The notes below the pieces were generated by a model, which made no database searches, was not told where the DNA came from, and saw only the letters and a list, made by a program, of their open reading frames with translations. This document shows, piece after piece, positions 1 through 7,732 of a stretch of 25,608 bases of DNA. A program made the position numbers and the translations under genes. This stretch comes from a virus. Location of the stretch: positions 1-25,608 of IMG/VR virus record IMGVR_UViG_3300035698_035373. One strand, 5' to 3'. How positions within the stretch are numbered: position 1 is the stretch's first letter; each line of letters opens with the position of its first letter.

Positions 1-312
1 AGTATTAGCGCTGTCCAAGGTTAAATCGTTTGTACCGTCTGTTACGGTAACAAACGGAGCGTTGGTGTTAACCTCGCCAGCTGGGGTGACTTTCCCAGTG
101 GCGTCTACGTCCTGCGTAGGCTGCACGACGGTCCCAACCGTCCTTGCGGTGTTCGCCGGGTCGACAGCGGCGATATTGGTACCATCCGTCAACTGTGTGA
201 ACGGAGCATTGCCTACCGCTTCGCCAGCTGGGGAAACTTTCCCCGTAGCATCTAAAGGCTGTGTAGGTATAACATTGGTAGTTACACTTCTTGCAGTATT
301 AGCTGAATCAAC
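1..312 (-). repeat. Tandem 147-bp (49-residue) coding repeats, two full copies and a partial third
   Basis: Copy 1 spans 166-312, copy 2 spans 19-165, and a third begins at 18 and leaves the window. The units match at most positions (VDSANTAR versus VDPANTAR, ATGKVSPAGE versus ATGKVTPAGE, NAPF, TDGTN). The units, especially copy 2, are GC-richer than the upstream part of the same gene. Confidence 0.85.
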
Positions 313-1509
313 ACTAAGCTCATCTGCAGCACTACCATTCTTAATAATCATCTCTGTTCCAGCAGTAACAACAACATTATCTATTGAAGATGTAAAATTA
401 TAAGTAGATAATGGAAGATGTAAAGAAACAGAATCTAATACAATACCTTCCAATGTATCAGATGCATTATCAAACCCAACAGTAACTACTGTATTTTGCA
501 CATCCGACCATGCAACACCACCATTAATATATTCAGACGCTTCATAACAATCTACTTTTAAAGTATTCCAACCAATTTTTAAATCTGCATCTGTAACAGT
601 ATACACAGTAAAACTAGTTAAACTATTTGAAGCTAAAGCACACTGAACATAACTTATATCTGTAATAGAAGGTAAATATAAAGTAAATACAATCTGACCA
701 GAAAGTGAAAAATCAGATAAAGTTAAAGTTGGTTCAAAAGCCTCATTTACTATAATACAACGAACATCTCCTACTATTTTATCATAGGATAATGAATTCT
801 TTCCAACTAAGTGTGAGCTTGAATAAGAAAAATTAGTAGCGGTACCAAGCGTATAATCAGACCATTTATCCCAAGAACTACCATCTTCGACAGTAACAGA
901 ATAACGACTATCATTAGCTCTTTTAGAATTAGAAACATCATTATCGGCTGGTATAGAGGTATTATAAGAATAAGAAGGTGAGGAGATTTTAATACTGTCC
1001 AATAAAATACCATCTAGAGTACCAGATGTAGTAATACAATCTACAGATGCAACAACATATTTAATAGCTCTCCAATCAATACCGCTTCCACTGAATGTGG
1101 TATAATTGTTACAATTAAATTTAATGTTATTCCACCCAGCCGATAAAATATAATCATCGTCTGTACGAAACTCTATGTAGTTATCTGTACCAGAAGACAT
1201 GGAAAAACCCAAACCAAAACTATCAACTATAGACGTCTCAGGAAAAAACACAGAAGATTGTATAATACCACCAGATGAAAAAGCATCCAAATCCATACCA
1301 GCATGATCCAAACTTCTTATTATTTTAACTACTTCATCGCCTTCTACTTTATTAAAACTTATAGACTGTGAACCAGTTATGTGCTCTACGCCACTAGCGA
1401 TTGTGAGACCACTATTAGACAAAGCGGACCACCTAGTCGCGTCACCACCATTATCTAAAATGACTTCAAAACGCTGGTCTCTTGAATAGCGGTCCTTATC
1501 TCGTGTCAT
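1..1509 (-). CDS. Repeat-built phage virion protein (tail-fibre or decoration like), 3' end outside window
   Basis: The frame is open without a stop from an ATG at 1509 to the window edge, giving at least 503 residues. A purine-rich ribosome site (AAGGAAGGG) precedes the ATG. Residues about 10-183 and 198-372 are two diverged copies of one beta-rich domain: each starts with a DxR(F/Y) strand, contains a GWN(N/T)(I/L)K motif (near 125 and 313), and ends in LDGILLDS / LEGIVLDS followed by a SYN/TYN strand. From residue 400 a 49-residue unit repeats in tandem (VD.ANTAR, then ATGKV.PAGE, then NAPF, then TDGTN) and continues out of the window. Duplicated sandwich-like domains plus short tandem units suggest a surface or adhesin-type virion protein. 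It lies downstream of the capsid genes, in the expected place for a structural gene. No close family is recognised, so the role is inferred from architecture and position. Confidence 0.7.
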   Translation of the reverse strand, partial: MTRDKDRYSRDQRFEVILDNGGDATRWSALSNSGLTIASGVEHITGSQSISFNKVEGDEVVKIIRSLDHAGMDLDAFSSGGIIQSSVFFPETSIVDSFGLGFSMSSGTDNYIEFRTDDDYILSAGWNNIKFNCNNYTTFSGSGIDWRAIKYVVASVDCITTSGTLDGILLDSIKISSPSYSYNTSIPADNDVSNSKRANDSRYSVTVEDGSSWDKWSDYTLGTATNFSYSSSHLVGKNSLSYDKIVGDVRCIIVNEAFEPTLTLSDFSLSGQIVFTLYLPSITDISYVQCALASNSLTSFTVYTVTDADLKIGWNTLKVDCYEASEYINGGVAWSDVQNTVVTVGFDNASDTLEGIVLDSVSLHLPLSTYNFTSSIDNVVVTAGTEMIIKNGSAADELSVDSANTARSVTTNVIPTQPLDATGKVSPAGEAVGNAPFTQLTDGTNIAAVDPANTARTVGTVVQPTQDVDATGKVTPAGEVNTNAPFVTVTDGTNDLTLDSANT

Positions 1510-1566
1510 TGTTTTCCCTTCCTTATTTTATAGTTAAAACTACAACAGTATAAATATTTTTATTGT

Positions 1567-1911
1567 CTATACTACACGAGGCATTGGTTTTTTAACTGAG
1601 GATACCTTTCCGACCTTCTTACCTTCAAAATCTATAGCCCAGTTACCTTCGTCCAAACCCATACTTTCGATTATTCCTTGTTTAGCGTTTGCTAAATTCC
1701 TATCCGCAGTATTACAAACGTGGGTCAAATGACTCACCACTTGCATTAACCTACCAAGTTCATTTCTAGCGTTTTCCAACTCTACAGCATAAACTTGTAC
1801 CTTTTCCAAATCTTCGTAGTACTCCTCTGGAATATCTAAAAAACTATCTTCTTCCACAGGTACGTGTTGGCCTTTTACTCCAACCCTGTCATGTACAATG
1901 TATTTATCCAT
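1567..1911 (-). CDS. Hypothetical phage protein, coiled-coil
   Basis: A 114-residue soluble protein, not assigned to a family. Residues about 31-80 form a long predicted helix with heptad-like spacing (DLEKVQVYAVELENARNELG). The C-terminus is basic (KKVGKVSSVKKPMPRVV). The ATG at 1911 has a strong AAGGAGC ribosome site. The gene lies between the DUF1360-like membrane protein and the large repeat protein, transcribed in the same direction. It could be a small structural or assembly helper, but nothing in the sequence proves this. Confidence 0.6.
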   Translation of the reverse strand: MDKYIVHDRVGVKGQHVPVEEDSFLDIPEEYYEDLEKVQVYAVELENARNELGRLMQVVSHLTHVCNTADRNLANAKQGIIESMGLDEGNWAIDFEGKKVGKVSSVKKPMPRVV

Positions 1912-1921
1912 TATAGCTCCT

Positions 1922-2257
1922 TTACTTCAAATACTCTTTAGTAAAGTACCTGTCTGAAATATTATGAAAATGATTAGAAAGTCTATGGCAGGCCACTAAG
2001 AACAAGAAGGCGTCAATAAAAACAACACCTAAAAAAGAGGGTGTAAAAACAATGAACACCAGCAATGTAAGAAACATCGCGGTCCAAACAGAGCTGCAAT
2101 AAGGACACTCTATAGCATTACTAATAAACTGTAACACAGAGTTCGTCCTATTGCTCAGAAAAGACCGTAGTGGCCCAAAGAACACAGACTTTGACAACAA
2201 CTCAGTCAGACCTTCATTGACTAATATACTTACTAGTAAAATAAGAAAGTACAACAT
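1922..2257 (-). CDS. DUF1360-like small membrane protein
   Basis: A 111-residue protein with a hydrophobic N-terminus (residues 1-14), a central Cys-Pro-Tyr-Cys-x-x-x-Trp motif (C51, C54, W58) and a long hydrophobic stretch at about 58-90, so probably two or three membrane passes. The CPYC...W motif after a membrane segment is the hallmark I associate with the DUF1360 family, found in phages and Gram-positive genomes. Its function is unknown. There is no clear Shine-Dalgarno site before the ATG at 2257, so translation may be coupled to the gene ending at 2269. The family call is from memory of the motif and is moderate. Confidence 0.6.
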   Translation of the reverse strand: MLYFLILLVSILVNEGLTELLSKSVFFGPLRSFLSNRTNSVLQFISNAIECPYCSSVWTAMFLTLLVFIVFTPSFLGVVFIDAFLFLVACHRLSNHFHNISDRYFTKEYLK

Positions 2258-2268
2258 ATTAATATCTA

Positions 2269-2730
2269 TTACGAAATTTCTGTCATTCGCTCCCTAATAA
2301 GTCTAACAAGGGTTTCCTTACCGGGGCGGTTCTTACACATATTATGTGCTCTACGTAATTTATGTACGCTCATAACTTCCTGTAAGACTATCTTTGGTTT
2401 ATCCTTTATCTTTAAATCTGCAATCTGTCGCGCAGTAAGATTAGTAGGATGAATTCGTTGTGGTTTCACTACTACTACCGGTTTAACTTCTTCGGTTACT
2501 AGATCATCAAGATCAAGATCAACACCCTCAACAACTATATCAAAACCACTGCCTTTTGGTATCTTTGTTTTTTCTAACCAATCAAGAAAATCTAAATTAA
2601 AATCCCCACCATAAGATACAGAGTACTGTTCATATAACTTATCTAATGGTACTTTCATACCTGGGGAAACACTCTGCTTAAAAATATGCTTACCGCGACC
2701 AAGGTTGTTAACTACATAACCTTTAATCAT
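2269..2730 (-). CDS. Hypothetical phage protein downstream of the major capsid gene
   Basis: A 153-residue protein of no recognised family. It starts MIKGYVVNNLGRGKH, has a beta-rich N-terminal half, an acidic middle (DLDLDDLVTEEV, residues about 71-82) and a basic C-terminal half. The ATG at 2730 has a good GGAGGTG ribosome site. It is the first gene after the hairpin that follows the major capsid gene. By position it may be a head or head-tail protein, but that is inference only. Confidence 0.6.
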   Translation of the reverse strand: MIKGYVVNNLGRGKHIFKQSVSPGMKVPLDKLYEQYSVSYGGDFNLDFLDWLEKTKIPKGSGFDIVVEGVDLDLDDLVTEEVKPVVVVKPQRIHPTNLTARQIADLKIKDKPKIVLQEVMSVHKLRRAHNMCKNRPGKETLVRLIRERMTEIS

Positions 2731-2779
2731 TAAAACACCTCCAACAATAATGGAAATAAACAGCGCTGTAGCGCCTTGT

Positions 2780-2815
2780 AACTAAACACGCCGGAATTAC
2801 CCGGCGCATTTAGTT
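2780..2815 (-). terminator. Hairpin after the major capsid gene, possible terminator or processing site
   Basis: The arms ACTAAA-CA-CGCCGG (2781-2794) and CCGGCG-CA-TTTAGT (2801-2814) pair around a 6-base loop with one CA/CA mismatch, and A-T at 2780/2815 extends the stem. It starts 8 bases after the capsid stop codon. The base of the stem is U-rich on the RNA (GUUUAGUU), but no long U run follows, so termination may be partial. A smaller GCGC-TGTA-GCGC hairpin lies at 2763-2774. Confidence 0.5.
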
Positions 2816-2822
2816 GTTGTTT

Positions 2823-3896
2823 TTATAGACTACGGTCGATAACACCCATACCCAACATTCTGGAATCAAGGCATGCGAATCCAACAATTTCCCATCCGTA
2901 GAAGCCTTGCTTCTGTCGTCTGTGAAGAGTTGGGTCATCGTATACTTCGAATTCCTGTTTGATAGGCATAACCAACGAATCGTTGGCGGTCATGTCAAAG
3001 CCCCAGATCTGAGTTTCACCAGCGGTAGTAACCTGTCCATCTGAATCAACTACATTAGGATTATCAAGATGATAGTCATTGTAGTCACCAGCAACATCCG
3101 CTAAGAATGTGCCGTATAGAGAGGTCGAACCGTTAATGTTAAACTTACCAGGCCCACCAAGATGTGGCATCTCATGCAACTGGATATTCCAGATTGCGCC
3201 CATACCAGCCGCTTGGAAAATCTCACGACGGGTAACAGGATCGCTGTCTGTCTCAGTCCACTCACGGATATCAGCAGCATCTTCAGGTGCTACCCAGAGG
3301 TCCGTTAGTGTGCGACCGACACGCTTATAGCGGACGATCATCTGGTTGATAAGCTCTTTAGACAAGTACCCAGCTCCAGTAGATGCTGCTGCAACCTCAT
3401 ATACAGGTGCATTCCTAGAAGGAAGTAACCCTGTTGCGGCGAAATTAGTACAACCAGCGGGTACGATTACACGCCATGCACTCTCTTCCTCATACTCAGC
3501 AATAGCACCGGCAGCCTTACGGGCTGCACGAGCGGCGATGTCCACACGAGACTCACGAGCATACTGAAGCTTCCAGTCTGCAGAAGTATCGATAGTGAAG
3601 GTAGGAACGTAAACGTCCTCACCAACCCCCTCAATAAAGTTCTGGGCTACGTAGCCAAGTCCTGGTAGGACCCATACTGGTAGTTCAAAGTCGTCAGCCA
3701 CTGGGTACACAGCTTGTGCGCCTGGCTCAAGTACCTCTTCTGCGAACAAGTCGCGAGCAGAGGACTGATACTTAATCTCTTGCAAGATTGGGGTTTTGAT
3801 TGCAGCACAAAATTCTTTGTATGCTGCTTGGCCTTCAGGTGTCTCCATCGCAGCCGTGGTTCTAAATAGCTCTTTAAGTTCTCTTAGAGTATCCAT
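2823..3896 (-). CDS. Major capsid protein (HK97-like fold)
   Basis: A 357-residue protein that would form the icosahedral shell. It lies directly after the scaffold and a small head protein, in the canonical head-gene order. The C-terminal part (FYGWEIVGFACLDSRMLGMG) resembles the end of HK97-fold capsid proteins, where an aromatic-rich strand precedes a final MGVIDR-like tail. An Ala/Arg-rich helix at about 119-131 and a Leu/Ile-rich helix near 180-200 fit spine and A-domain helices. The ATG at 3896 has a strong AAGGAGG site. The gene is markedly GC-richer than most of the window, as expected for the most highly expressed gene or for a different origin. I see no dedicated N-terminal scaffold segment of the HK97 type, consistent with a separate scaffold gene. 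Confidence 0.85.
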   Translation of the reverse strand: MDTLRELKELFRTTAAMETPEGQAAYKEFCAAIKTPILQEIKYQSSARDLFAEEVLEPGAQAVYPVADDFELPVWVLPGLGYVAQNFIEGVGEDVYVPTFTIDTSADWKLQYARESRVDIAARAARKAAGAIAEYEEESAWRVIVPAGCTNFAATGLLPSRNAPVYEVAAASTGAGYLSKELINQMIVRYKRVGRTLTDLWVAPEDAADIREWTETDSDPVTRREIFQAAGMGAIWNIQLHEMPHLGGPGKFNINGSTSLYGTFLADVAGDYNDYHLDNPNVVDSDGQVTTAGETQIWGFDMTANDSLVMPIKQEFEVYDDPTLHRRQKQGFYGWEIVGFACLDSRMLGMGVIDRSL

Positions 3897-3906
3897 AGCT
3901 ACCTCC

Positions 3907-4398
3907 TTAGACCAAGGCCTTGATCATTAGCATCTTACCCGCGGCGGTCTGCGTCGCAGTCAAGCTATTCATTGCCACCGCTGCAGCAGATGCTGCAGAG
4001 TCGGCATTAGTATCGGATAGCTTTCCGTCGTCGTCCGGGTAAAGAAGTGTTCCAGCGTCGATACCATCGACGCCCTCATCTACATACTGGTTAGTCTCAT
4101 AGACTGCCCCAGGTCCACACGCCACACCAACAGGGTCACCGACAAAAGCGTCGGAAGAGCCCATGTCACCGCGTAACATGAAACCAGCAGGGAAATCTGT
4201 ATAAGGATCCTTCACCTTCTGCAAGAGCCACCCAATTGGGAATTGAGCTGCGTCACTAGCATTAGCGATGGTGTCGACTTCTCGATCACCTGTGATCCTG
4301 ACGAGACGTCCAGCAGGAATTGGGCGGGTCTCCGTTGGAGAGGCCGCGAATTTAAAGAATTGAACTTCCTGTGCAGGATGTCTGAGAACGAACGTCAT
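3907..4398 (-). CDS. Small head protein, probable capsid decoration or stabilisation protein
   Basis: A 163-residue protein starting MTFVLRHPAQ. The start at 4398 is chosen because a strong AGGAGG site sits at the right distance, and because the longer frame (to 4476) would overlap the scaffold gene. The sequence is beta-rich with Gly/Pro/Asp turns (IPAGRLVRITGDREV near the start, then FVGDPVGVACGPGAVYE) and an Ala-rich C-terminus. Head-decoration proteins of many tailed phages sit just before the capsid gene and have this size and composition. The role is inferred from position and character, as no signature motif is seen. Confidence 0.6.
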   Translation of the reverse strand: MTFVLRHPAQEVQFFKFAASPTETRPIPAGRLVRITGDREVDTIANASDAAQFPIGWLLQKVKDPYTDFPAGFMLRGDMGSSDAFVGDPVGVACGPGAVYETNQYVDEGVDGIDAGTLLYPDDDGKLSDTNADSAASAAAVAMNSLTATQTAAGKMLMIKALV

Positions 4399-4411
4399 GT
4401 TTATCCTCCTA

Positions 4412-5164
4412 TTATTTATTATCCTTGGACGCTTCGCCACGACGTTCCCTAAGATAACTAGCAAGACCAGGACCAAAGTTGGCCCACCTACTATCGTTAC
4501 CTGAGGTCTCAGCGTTAGGCAATGTGGCCGAAGCTGTTTCTAAAGCACCTTTTACATCGACTGGCGGGGTTTGAACGTCATCGCCCTCCTCATCTCCAGT
4601 CGCACTAGCATTTTCCTCTGGTTCGTCATTACTGTTATCAATAACAGGAGCAGGTTTCTCCTCCGTACTATAAGATTTAGCAATTTCGTTCCTGAAGGCT
4701 ACCATATCATCTTTATAAGCCGCGAAATCTTCGTCGGACATTTCACGAACAATCAGTGCCTGCTTATCGCGGGCTTCACCTGCGCGGGCAATTTTCAACC
4801 CGTCTAAATCGGTCATTCTGTCGTCCGTTAGTTTGTCCTTCGCCATGGTTTCAAGAGTAGACTCGGCTGTCTCAACACGATTAAGAAGAACTTCCTTCTC
4901 AGCGTTAAGACTTACAACCTCGTCCTTTTTCGCAGCCAGCTCTGTAACAAGCTCATTTTTCGAAGCTTCGAGAGCCTCAAAGGCCTCGGAATCAGAAGAT
5001 ACACGGACCTCCAGCTCAGCTACCTTATCTGCCATATCACTGACAGACTTCTTAGCCTCATTCAAAGCCTCTTCGACATCGACTTGAAGACCGGCTAAGG
5101 CCTTCTTGTCTAGGATGTCTTCAACGAGCTTGACAACGTCGTCTCTGACTTTGTCGATATCCAT
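4412..5164 (-). CDS. Probable capsid scaffolding protein
   Basis: A 250-residue, strongly acidic protein. Residues about 25-112 are a long coiled coil rich in Glu, Ala, Lys and Leu. A disordered Asp/Glu/Pro-rich linker follows (about 168-205), and the end is basic (YLRERRGEASKDNK). A coiled-coil body with a short basic C-terminus that binds the capsid protein is the usual design of phage scaffolds, and the gene lies between the prohead protease and the capsid gene. The ATG at 5164 has an AGGAGG site 7 bases upstream. The protease encoded at 6012-7730 would be expected to degrade it during maturation (inference). Confidence 0.75.
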   Translation of the reverse strand: MDIDKVRDDVVKLVEDILDKKALAGLQVDVEEALNEAKKSVSDMADKVAELEVRVSSDSEAFEALEASKNELVTELAAKKDEVVSLNAEKEVLLNRVETAESTLETMAKDKLTDDRMTDLDGLKIARAGEARDKQALIVREMSDEDFAAYKDDMVAFRNEIAKSYSTEEKPAPVIDNSNDEPEENASATGDEEGDDVQTPPVDVKGALETASATLPNAETSGNDSRWANFGPGLASYLRERRGEASKDNK

Positions 5165-5212
5165 TTATTAACCTCCTAAATTAGCCATAGGTCTGAACAC
5201 ACCTAGACGTCA

Positions 5213-5422
5213 TTAGACTGACAAGTTGAATGCAACATAGTAAAACTTTGCACTGTTATCACCCTTAAACGTAACTGTTCCATCCCCAAGCTCAATAGCA
5301 AGTGGAGCTGTTCCAGCAGAACCATCGTTATAGTTTGCTGTCACAACAGAATCGGGCTTAAACTGAGTACCTGTTACAGTCAACAAGCCACCTGATGTTA
5401 ACGTCCCTGAAGATGCGACCAT
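5213..5422 (-). CDS. Small beta-rich protein, possible decoration protein, with an interrupted 5' end
   Basis: The uninterrupted frame from ATG 5422 gives 69 residues rich in Gly, Thr, Ser and Val, with beta-strand character, like small phage head or tail decoration proteins. The ATG at 5422 has no ribosome site. The same frame stays coding-like upstream to an ATG at 5524 that has a very strong GGAGGAGG site, but codon 5 is TAA (5510-5512). The full version would read MVRY, stop, then GIPKKRRLYVDDQGRQ and on into this frame, about 103 residues. So the gene is probably 5'-damaged, expressed poorly from an internal start, or affected by a sequence error. It lies between a decayed gene and the scaffold. 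Confidence 0.5.
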   Translation of the reverse strand: MVASSGTLTSGGLLTVTGTQFKPDSVVTANYNDGSAGTAPLAIELGDGTVTFKGDNSAKFYYVAFNLSV

Positions 5423-5516
5423 TTGATAATGGCTAGCCCCGCTACGCTTGTCTAGAGGAATCTGCCTACCTTGATCATCTACGTATAGCCTCCTCTTCTT
5501 GGGAATGCCTTAGTAT

Positions 5517-6022
5517 CTAACCATTATTATCCTCCTCCGGTTTATTATCGGAAAGAAGCGGTTCTACAGTTTTCACAAAAATCTTTTCGCACTTCATCCA
5601 AATAGACAATTCAATCTGGTTGAAACTTGATTATGATGTATTTAAAACTGCCACATGTTTATTTAAATGCGTTGCAGCTTTTTTCCTTAAAGTAAAAGTA
5701 TCTTCTATTCCCTATACACTTTGTCTCATTTACTTGGATTAGAGCGTTCCTATAATGCGACAAATCCACGTATGGATTTTCGGTGGCAGACTTAACGCCT
5801 TTGGTAGGGTGCTGTAAATGCCTTGCACCTTTTTCCTTTCCATCGCTATAACCCTTTTCTATGATTACAAAAGTATCATTAGGTAAACTATTTATATACT
5901 TTCAACTTTACTTTACGTAAAATTCTTTTAACATCTATCAATAACGAGTTAGTAAATTATACTGTTTCTAATAAACCTTTTATTAATATAAAAATAACCT
6001 TTCTGTCACCCCTATTTGACAT
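5517..6022 (-). pseudogene. Decayed head-region gene (several frame changes and stops)
   Basis: The space between the prohead protease and the small protein holds three coding-like pieces in successive frames. Piece A starts at ATG 6022 (overlapping the protease end), reads MSNRGDRKVIFILIKGLLETV, meets TAA at 5957, then continues FTNSLLIDVKRILRKVKLKV to a TAG at 5888. Piece B (5659-5901) runs 80 codons without a stop in another frame and contains LPNDTFVIIEKGYSDGKEKG and VDLSHYRNALIQV. Piece C (5517-5630) is in the third frame, contains IELSIWMKCEKIFVKTVEPL, and ends at a TAG overlapping the next gene's start, as neighbouring genes often do. Together they look like one gene of about 165 codons with at least one internal stop and two frameshifts. 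The size, order and basic/aromatic character suggest a former small virion protein. No family is assigned. Confidence 0.6.
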
Positions 6023-7730
6023 TGGTCACTGACTTAAATTCCTCTAAAATATCATTTAATGAGGAAAGAGCTTTTGTAACTCCCACTGATTCTCTATTTT
6101 CTTGTAGCTTTTCGAAATAATTTGTAACAACATCCTTAGTAGTCCTATCTAAAATAAGCCTTAAACACTCAGGATGTACTGCCATTCCTCCTGGTGTAGT
6201 ACAAGCTGTATCAAACAGAACACACCAATTCTCATGTACAATAGTATCGTCCTGTGTAATAATACCACCTGCACCACCCCCCGAAGGAGCCGGATGTGAA
6301 TCTACTTGCTGTGTAATACCTGGGGTCGTGTCTGCATTTACAGGCTCACCAGAACCACCAGTACCAGCTTTACCATAAACATACCTCTTAAAGCTTACGC
6401 ATGATTCAGGTGTAGACTGTGGACGACCATCTACCCAACCCGTACCTGCTGCATCTTTTTTTACTTTTTCACTCATAGAACTATCCATCTTTAGTATATC
6501 AGAAGGCGTAACGGTCTTAAGCTTAGTACCGTCTTCAAGCTCTACGACATGGTAATGGACACCGCCAAAGGTGGATTCTCCAATATTCTCCCCCTTCGTA
6601 AGTTTTTCCTTATCTTCATCATAGTCATACTTTTCATTTACGTCTACTCCAAAAAGCTCATGGGCATGGGCCTTTACAGGACCGCCTGACTCAACTGCTG
6701 AGTATCCGCTGCCTTTCTTTTCTATATATACTTTATGTGTATGATTATCTTCAGAAGAGATTTTACCAGTTTTAGGGTCAAAAGGATGGCGATGAACACC
6801 ATCACTTACAAAATATAAATAGACATCGTCTGGCAAGGTTTCTGGCCATACTACATGTGTGTGTTGGCCATCCAAAAAAGTCTCTGCCTTGTCAACCTGA
6901 ATCTCGTGTCTATGAGACCCGCCGTAAGAAGCACTAATATAAGCTTGGTCCTTCTCAGCGCCCTCCAAGCTGTTAATAACAATAGATTCTTTTTCTTGCT
7001 TAGCCTTCATGTAACTATCAACCCTTGTTAAATCCAAAATGTATTTATCATTTTGGTTAGTTGCCGTCTCTAAAATAACAGACTCTGGGTTGGCTGGGTT
7101 TTCTACCAGCCCACAACCAGAGAATAGCATACCGCGAAGAACACGTCCTACACGATGCTTACCTTTCTTTTCAGCACCTTCTACAACAGTTACCACATTA
7201 TTAATAACATCTACCAAGCCCAAAGAACGTGCTTCAAGTTTTGGAATAATAATGTTATCAACAATAATATCAAAGTCTCTATAGAAACATTCCATAGACA
7301 CTTTATACTTACCTTCGTCGACCTCTTCGGCTAACTCAGGAAAACGTGCTTTATATAAACGCATTGCTGCGACAATATCCATTGGTATACTATCTATATC
7401 ACTACCAACCGTCTTATATAATTCATGAGGGTCAAAAACTGAACCGTCTTTATTTGCGAATACACTTGAATACATGTGACCAACAATCTTTTCCTGGTCA
7501 TGTTCAATATCCAAAGGCTTTTCAGCAATGGTATTTCTAGACTTATAAAGCTCTGATGGTAAAAAGTATGCCGAATTAAGATTATAACCAGACGACACAA
7601 AAACAGCTGTGATATATTGTAAATCAGGCTGTCTACTTTCTGGGGCAGGTATGCTCAATGCATTAGAAATCTCAAGCGAGGGAGCCCCAGTTTGAACATT
7701 TGCGTATAGTCTAATTTTATTATCCGACAT
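6012..7730 (-). CDS. Prohead maturation protease (S78-like) with a His-x-His-rich C-terminal extension
   Basis: A 572-residue protein lying between portal and scaffold genes. The N-terminal 220 residues resemble phage prohead serine proteases: a strand-rich start (ITAVFVSSGYNLN), then DIEHD with H77 and a nearby H85 as candidate catalytic histidines, then KYKVSMECFY with S145 as candidate nucleophile, then CGLVENPANPES (206-217), matching the S78-family NPA element. It would cleave scaffold and other head proteins inside the prohead. Residues about 265-400 are unusual, with six His-x-His motifs: 273/275, 290/292, 313/315, 330/332, 355/357 and 392/394. A Gly/Pro-rich linker (about 455-490) and a C-terminal helix follow. 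The ATG at 7730 uses GAGGAA lying inside the end of the portal gene. The catalytic assignment is by motif, not alignment. Confidence 0.8.
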   Translation of the reverse strand: MSDNKIRLYANVQTGAPSLEISNALSIPAPESRQPDLQYITAVFVSSGYNLNSAYFLPSELYKSRNTIAEKPLDIEHDQEKIVGHMYSSVFANKDGSVFDPHELYKTVGSDIDSIPMDIVAAMRLYKARFPELAEEVDEGKYKVSMECFYRDFDIIVDNIIIPKLEARSLGLVDVINNVVTVVEGAEKKGKHRVGRVLRGMLFSGCGLVENPANPESVILETATNQNDKYILDLTRVDSYMKAKQEKESIVINSLEGAEKDQAYISASYGGSHRHEIQVDKAETFLDGQHTHVVWPETLPDDVYLYFVSDGVHRHPFDPKTGKISSEDNHTHKVYIEKKGSGYSAVESGGPVKAHAHELFGVDVNEKYDYDEDKEKLTKGENIGESTFGGVHYHVVELEDGTKLKTVTPSDILKMDSSMSEKVKKDAAGTGWVDGRPQSTPESCVSFKRYVYGKAGTGGSGEPVNADTTPGITQQVDSHPAPSGGGAGGIITQDDTIVHENWCVLFDTACTTPGGMAVHPECLRLILDRTTKDVVTNYFEKLQENRESVGVTKALSSLNDILEEFKSVTNVK

Positions 7731-7732
7731 TA

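Noticed and set aside
1-312. CRISPR-like array
   Set aside because: The repeats are coding, 147 bp long, adjacent without spacers, and diverge like protein repeats.
3907-4476. Longer start for the small head protein
   Set aside because: It would overlap the scaffold gene and lacks a ribosome site, while the ATG at 4398 has a strong one.
5525-6011. Group I intron or structured RNA in the gap after the prohead protease
   Set aside because: The gap reads as protein-like segments in three frames with operon-style overlaps at both ends; no intron core pairing or exon continuity between the flanking genes was seen.
5213-6022. Stop-codon reassignment explaining the internal TAA and TAG codons
   Set aside because: TAA and TAG both serve as normal stops of intact genes in the window (for example at 2269 and 6012), and frameshifts would remain unexplained.
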